NCBI RefSeq assembly: GCF_000203815.1
Contig: NW_004457734.1
Location: 1,123,233-1,187,232, forward strand
From: Cavenderia fasciculata
Taxonomy: Eukaryota; Evosea; Eumycetozoa; Acytosteliales; Cavenderiaceae
Reading direction: 5' to 3'
Length of the DNA: 64,000 nt
Below are positions 58,487 to 64,000 of this stretch, one piece after another (position 1 is the stretch's first letter; every line of letters starts with the position of its first letter). The notes beneath the pieces were generated by a model that was given only the letters and a program-made list of their open reading frames with translations, had not been told where the DNA came from and made no database searches. Both the position numbers and the translations under genes were made by a program.

Positions 58487-59455
58487 TTATTTTGGTTGTT
58501 GATTTTTAAGAGTATTATTTAACCAATCCAAACCTTCATAAATACCATCACCTCTAGTAGCAACTGTTGGTTGCATATACCATTTTCTTTTAAGACTATG
58601 TAATCCCAATTGATCGGTTAATTGTGCCACTGATAGTGCATTTGGATCATCCATCTTATTGGCCATAATAAGTAACACTGAATCTCTCAATTCATCATCG
58701 TTGATAGCATTCATCAACTCTTCTTTTGCCTCTTCTACTCTTTCTCTATCAGCTGAATCAACGACAAATATAACAGCCGATGTTCCAGAATAATAATGTC
58801 TCCACAATGGTCTAATTTTGTGTTGACCTCCAACATCCCAAACTGTAAAGTTGATATTTCTATAGAAAATAAATAGAATATAGAATTAGTAAATGCTGAA
58901 AATCATGAAATGATGATAGATAATATTAAATAGATTTATACGTACTTGAATTCTACAGATTCAACATTGAAACCAATAGTAGGTATAGTAGTAACGACTT
59001 CACCAAGTTTTAAACGGTATAGTAGTGTTGTCTTTCCAGCTGCATCTAAACCGATCATCAATATACGATATTGTTTTCCTTTTCCAATACCAAAGTTTGA
59101 TAATAATGATAAGATTAATCCCATTGTTTGATTGATTTAGTAAATGTATATATTTGTTGGTTGTATTGTTGTTGTTGGTTGCTTTAGTATAATTATATAT
59201 ATGTATGTATATTGATTGTATTGAATGATTTGATGATATTATCGATCAAACATGTTGATTATTTATAGTTGCTGTTGTTGTGCTTTATGATCGAGTCACT
59301 AAGAAAGGGGTGAGGAGATCTTCCCCATTTCACCATTCTCAACTCTACACTACATGAATGTTTGATTGCTGACTGTTAAACTATGACTCGAAATTCACCG
59401 AAACTTAATGACTCACAGTAAAAAAATTGAAGGAAATTTTGATGAATATAAGCCC
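58430..59455 (-). repeat. Duplicated segment A, copy 2 (inverted partner 24181-25230)
   Basis: Reverse-complement copy of the ArfA1 segment with promoter blocks, two exons and 3' flank. It sits between the galE 3' end and a second, decayed galE 3' end, so its insertion accompanied a local duplication. Confidence 0.9.
58487..59124 (-). CDS. Arf1-like small GTPase, copy A2
   Basis: Exons 58946-59124 and 58487-58859 encode 183 aa, nearly identical to ArfA1. Myristoylation Gly2, [32 protein letters not shown] with catalytic Gln, NKMD and VATRG are intact. Differences from A1 are conservative (Phe before the intron, Ile after it, His after the Gln, Pro near the C-terminus). The intron keeps the same position and phase but is shorter (86 nt) and diverged. 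Both A copies should be functional Arfs with overlapping roles in Golgi/COPI traffic. Confidence 0.95.
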
Positions 59456-60624
59456 TTTAATCTAAAAATAATACTAATACTGTAAATAGACATGTTATCT
59501 ATCATTAGTTCTATTACTTCTATTATACGAAGTATCAATAATATCAACCAGCCACTTAAAAAAGTGTGAAGATGCAAAAATTGAGGATGGACAATGTGCT
59601 CATGCTTGGAAATAGGAATCTTAAAAATAATAATAATAATATCGGGTCATATTAATTTATATATATCTTCAACACCTATACTTTATTGTCTAACTTAATA
59701 ATTTCTAACAACCCAAAAAAAAAAAGAATCATCGTCATTAATAATATCATTCATAACAACTAATACCAAACCAAACCAGAATATAACAATTTTAATATAA
59801 TTGTAAACTTTTAATACTAGTATATCACCACATCCACATATTTTATCTAAAAATATACATTTTTAAAAATATATATATGTTTATGTTCTATTTTTGTACA
59901 TTGACCAATCAAATGTATTCGTGTTCCAAAGGTCAACAAAGTATAGTCACCTTTTCAATTCATCATCACCACTACTTGTGGATATTATATGCTTTTCAAT
60001 CTTTTATCGTTGATCATCATTAGATGCAACATTCAGGTTACATGTATGTTTTTGGTAACATGACACGATAATATTAATATTATTGGTTGCTACCTTCTTT
60101 TGTTTGAGTTCGCAACCACAAGTGTAAACAGTAGCCATAAATGTGTATATACAAAAAAAAAAAAAAGAACCCCCTTGTTAAAATAATCAACTAATAATTC
60201 ATAAATTATCTCTATCTCTATCTCTATCTATCTTGTCTGATAATAATGTAGGTAGAGGTGGGGGAAATTAAAAAAACTATTAATAATATTATTATTATTA
60301 TTATATCTAATTGGGTGAGTAATGTGTCTAAACAGAGAGAGAGAGAGAGAGAGTATGCATACCAATAATTTCAAGAGTAATTACTAAAAATGAAAATACA
60401 TATTTGTGGTTGTTGAGGTTGTGGTGGTGGTGGGTGAGTGCAACAACAACAACAACAATGTATATTTTTAATCCTGACTTGTACGATTGGATAAAAAAAT
60501 CTTTTGTCCCTATGGAAAAACAATATATAAATAAAACCCATCAAATTCCATTGATTTCCATTTCCATTTTAATTCAAACCATAGTTTAGTTAAATACCGA
60601 TAAATAATAATAATAATAACAATA
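59125..60624. other. 1.5-kb divergent spacer with galE relic
   Basis: First 330 bp are the ArfA2 promoter copy. The galE 3' relic lies at about 59595-59870. Beyond are an A run (60151-60163), a CTATCT repeat near 60204-60230, an AG repeat (60336-60353) and the likely promoter of the Cys-rich gene. No coding exon. Confidence 0.5.
59595..59870 (+). pseudogene. Relic of the galE 3' exon and 3' flank
   Basis: Starts with CAATGTGCTCATGCTTGGAA, which matches the end of galE (58027-58050; codons for Cys-Ala-His-Ala-Trp-Lys), then a stop replaces the following Trp codon and the rest is decayed. The downstream flank still aligns with 58136-58350 in order: GGTCATATTA, TCTATTATTG-like, CTAATACCAAACCAAACCA and AATTGTAAACT blocks. 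This is a partial duplication of galE's tail on the other side of ArfA2, not a functional gene. Confidence 0.75.
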
Positions 60625-61788
60625 ATGAAACTTATTATCTTTTTCATAGTTTGTTTCTTGACCATTCAATTATCTTTTGGTCGTTGTCCACTTCCAGATG
60701 CCAAAGATGAAGGTGCTGAATGTAATACAGAGTAAGAACAAAAAAGAGATAAAAAAGAATACATTAAAAAATAATTGTTGGTTACTAATCAAATTTGATT
60801 TGATTGAATGTAGTCGAGAATGTATACATCCATTATTTTGTTTGAATGGAGTTTGTACAAAACAACCAAGAACCGATTCAAAATGTACCAACCAAACTGA
60901 TTGTTCACCGGCCATTACCGGTATGAGCTGTATCGCTGCCAAATGTGTTGTCACCTCAATGAATGGTGAAAGATGTGACAGATATCAATGTAATTCATTG
61001 GCACAATGCAACGAAGGTTATTGTGGTGATGCCAAATGTTTCCAACAATCTGATTGTGGTTACAATTCCTATTGTAACAAGGATACTCAATTATGTGAAA
61101 AAACAAATGTAAATAGAAACCAAAAAGAGAGTACTCTAAAGTAATGTTCCTAACTCTAACTTTTTTTTTTTTTGTTTAGGTAACATGTGAAAGTGATTCA
61201 AATTGTGGATTTGGAGGAGTATGTTCAAATGGAACTTGTCATTTAAGATATGCAGGTAGTCTTGGAGAAAAATGTTTAAAGTCTGAACAATGCAATATCT
61301 TTGCAGGATACATGTGTGATCCAATCGGCAAGAAATGTGTAAAGAGTGAAGCCTATGGAAAGACTTGTTATGTCGACGGTGAATGTAATGGTGGTATGTG
61401 TCGTTGCAACAAGGACAATGAAGATCAATGCTATGGATATGCTGGAGCCATCACAGACAGTCATTGCTTTAGACAACACCAAGCCATCCAACGTTGTATC
61501 GAGGACAATAGATGTAATCGTATGTTGCCATTCACATGTGACAGATGTTATCCCAAATACATTTGTTTCCTCTCTACTTGCTTTGCCGATAAGCTCTTTG
61601 ACCCACGTTACAAACTCGAAGCCGAAAAATGTAGTACCGTCATCTCTGAAGCTGGATCTTTTGAAGATCTCCCACCAGGTGACAAAGCAGATACTGCAAC
61701 TGGAGGATCAGGTTCGAATGATTCCTCCATGTTGGTCATTCCAATGACTCTCTTGTTAATATCCCATGTATTGACATTATTCATTTAA
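60625..61788 (+). CDS. Cys-rich secreted protein, probably GPI-anchored
   Basis: Three exons (60625-60731, 60814-61108, 61180-61788) give 336 aa. Signal peptide MKLIIFFIVCFLTIQLSFG. The ectodomain has about 40 Cys in repeating small modules of the Cx(3-8)C..GxC type (for example HPLFCLNGVC, CGFGGVCSNGTC, DGECNGGMCRCN), with several NxT/NxS sites. It ends in GSGSNDSSML followed by a hydrophobic helix and no cytosolic tail, the pattern of a GPI attachment signal. Such Cys-rich surface proteins are common in dictyostelids (adhesion, spore coat), but I cannot name a specific orthologue. Confidence 0.85.
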
Positions 61789-62022
61789 ATTGTATAAATA
61801 AACTTTGAAAAAAAACTTACTTGTATCTAGATCAACTTTGTAAAAAACCAAGATTGTTGTTGGGGAAAAAATAAATAAATTTTGTATATTGTGTCTGTGT
61901 ATTTAATAATTATTATTAGATGATTATTATTATTAATGAATGCCATTGTGATGGGGTGGTCGCTAGGTTGTGTTCTAAGAGAGGATAAAATTATTATTCT
62001 TTTTTTTTTCTTTTTGTTGTTT

Positions 62023-62798
62023 TTAAAAAGTTAATCTTGGATCATTATAATCTCCTGATAATAATCCATGTACACGAATTCTATATAAACATGTATATTT
62101 ATAACCATAATTTGATAATATTTTAATTACTACATCACTATAAACTTGTTCATTCTATTAAAAATATAAATATCAATCTCTTTTTAATTATTTCCTCTCT
62201 CTTTATCTTTTCTTACATCAAAATTAAAAGTTTGTAAATGTCTATTCTTATGAATATCATATTTAAAGGTAGCAAGTGATACACCAGTATCGGTACTATT
62301 CTTGAGACCAAGAATTTCAAATTCCTGAGGGGAACTTTCAGAGTGATAGGTAATCTTGGAGTTTGGATGTTCAATCGAGACGGAACGGACAATGATGGGA
62401 GCAGACAAGTGAATACCAATAGTACCATTATTACCTGGGAATGCCCAACAATCACCAATATTTCGAATTGGTTCCAAAATGGTTTCGGGTGGATTGAGTC
62501 TAGGTACTGGACGCAACCATGCAGTAGCAATATCCAACCATGAAACATCATCGTTTTGGTAGGTTTGAGTGATGGGATAATGCTCAAGATCATAAGCAAT
62601 ACTTCCACCAGATACCCACAATGCAAAATCTGCTCTTCCAGTCTTGTCACTACTGTATTTCTCGAGTGCATCATCAATCAAAAGTTGAGTTTGTTCCAAT
62701 GCTGTCAATCCCTTTGAAATTGAAATAAAATCTGGATTCTTTTCCATAATCTCTCTAAATGATTGAATTTGTTCTGTTGCTTTTTTTGAAATCAATAC

Positions 62799-62837
<39 letters not shown>

Positions 62838-63978
62838 ATATTAATAACAAAATATATATATACACGTCTATTATTATTTACATACATAATTTCTCTCTTT
62901 CAGTAGTTTGTTGATGATCTAATGATTGAACGATAATATTTAATCTACTATTGGCATTTTCTTCAAAAGCCAATAAAAGTTTTTGAAGTTGATCTTGACC
63001 AGATTTACCAATATCACCTTGGGATTGTTTCATTGCTTCTTGAAGTTTGTTGACTGCCGATGTGATGAGGGTATGAATCTCTTCCTTTTCAGTTTTACCG
63101 TGTTTTGTCAAATCACCCATGATTCGATTGACATGTGAATCCAATTGTGCTTTGTAAATCTCCAACAATTCCTTTGGATCGTTGGATGAACGTGTTTGAA
63201 TCAATTCTGTTAATTCCTCTCTCATTGTATCGACCAAAGTATTGATCAATTGATTCTCCTTTTTTTGTTCCAACTTTAATTTCTCACTTTCCGTCATTGT
63301 CGTACTAATCAATTCAGTTTTAATTATTCCAAGTTTATTATCAAACTTGTTTTCCATTTTACTTTCATGTTCTAAAAAGAAATAAATAAAAAATTAATAT
63401 TTATATTGGATATATTTCTATTATTTGTTTGTTTACCTTTGATATATTTATGAAGAATTTGAATGACTGCTTGTTCATCTACACCAGTTTGATGATGATT
63501 TGTCATGTTGATTGGGAATGATGACTTGTAAAATAAAACATAAACCAATACCAATACCAAAACAGAAACAAGTGTAACCCATCCAATCACCTTTGATTTC
63601 TTTTCAACATGTCCTTTATTTTGATGATTCATCTAAGAAAACAATAATTATTATTAATAAGTAAATCATTCTTTTATGTATTTCTTCTTCTTCGTCTTCT
63701 TTTATACATACATCTACTGGTGAATGAACCTTTGTTGATAATGTAACATTAATCCACATTAGACAACGAGATATTAAATTAAATACATATACAAATGGAT
63801 ATGATATAGTATCAAACATTCTCATAACCAATGATCTTTGTTTTTGATGATGATGACGCTGATGAACAGCTCCTGTATTTCCACCAACTCCTCCAGTTGC
63901 TTTTACTTTTGCTTGTGTAGGCTTTGCATCTGCAGCAGCTGATGCCTTGAAACTATTACCACCTCCACCACCATTCAT
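62023..63978 (-). CDS. sun1: SUN-domain nuclear envelope protein
   Basis: Inner nuclear membrane half of the LINC complex. Five exons (63712-63978, 63437-63632, 62886-63371, 62217-62797, 62023-62154) give 553 aa from the first visible ATG. The frame is open upstream to the window edge, so the true start may lie outside. An N-terminal Lys/His region is followed by a hydrophobic stretch near residue 62, then the main membrane helix WVTLVSVLVLVLVYVLFY (about 107). A coiled coil follows (about 160-335). The SUN domain spans about 390-553: RADFALWVSGGSIAYDLEHY, CWAFPGNNGTIGIHLS, and, after the last splice, NEQVYSDVVIKILSNYG. The donor GTATGT of exon 3 was preferred over the nearby GTAAAT because only it keeps phase. 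Confidence 0.92.
62800..62839. repeat. ATAA repeat in sun1 intron 3
   Basis: About ten tetranucleotide copies adjacent to the acceptor of the fourth exon; on the coding strand they read TTAT and form part of the acceptor's T-rich tract. Confidence 0.85.
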
Positions 63979-64000
63979 TGAAAAGTCTATTCCATTATTA

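Overview
The window looks like nuclear DNA of a social amoeba (Dictyostelia). Spacers are extremely AT-rich with long A and T runs and trinucleotide repeats. Introns are short (mostly 50-110 nt) and AT-rich, with GTA donors. Proteins carry Asn, Gln, Ser and Thr runs, and several families are characteristic of the group: FNIP repeats, Ku70 with a C-terminal PBZ finger, Asn-rich kelch proteins and Cys-rich anchored proteins. Coding GC is higher than I would expect for D. discoideum, so another dictyostelid lineage seems likelier, but the species cannot be fixed from the sequence alone. Exon structures below were worked out by hand from splice sites, reading phase and family conservation.

Layout. 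0-9 kb: a membrane-anchored M14 carboxypeptidase (-), an FNIP-repeat protein (-), a MESH1-type HD hydrolase (+), Ku70 (+) and a mitochondrion-targeted protein (-). 10-19 kb: complex I subunit NDUFA2 (+), ribose-phosphate pyrophosphokinase (-), two consecutive Aly/REF-type mRNA export adaptors (+), a four-helix membrane protein (+) and Rab5 (+). 19-24 kb: condensin subunit SMC4 (-). 24-28 kb: an Arf1-like GTPase (ArfA1), an EF-hand relic, an unknown ORF and a second, aberrant Arf (ArfB1). 28-38 kb: an unknown Cys/His protein (-), a p24/TMED2 cargo receptor (+), a kelch protein (-), the splicing factor RED/IK (+) and ArfB2 (-), an inverted copy of ArfB1. 38-46 kb: a Gemin5 homologue (+), a fragmented F-box/LRR-type locus (+) and a uridine-kinase/CYTH fusion (-). 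46-56 kb: NMNAT (-), a TM2 protein (+), a four-CBS protein (+), Yos1/IER3IP1 (+), a coiled-coil protein (-) and a mitochondrial P-loop protein (-). 57-64 kb: UDP-glucose 4-epimerase (+), ArfA2 (-, an inverted copy of ArfA1), a relic of the epimerase 3' end, a Cys-rich anchored protein (+) and a SUN-domain protein (-) whose 5' end may lie outside the window.

The main structural theme is a nested inverted duplication of Arf genes: ArfA1 > ArfB1 > ... < ArfB2 ... < ArfA2. Both pairs are duplicated with promoter and 3' flank, and fragments of Arf and epimerase sequence lie nearby as debris. The two ArfB copies have lost the catalytic switch-II glutamine. Functionally the window is a mixture of housekeeping genes. 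RNA processing and export (RED, Gemin5, two Aly/REF) and early-secretory traffic (Arf, p24, Yos1, Rab5) are well represented, but there is no operon-like logic. I recognised no tRNA, rRNA, CRISPR array, virus-like element or intact transposon.
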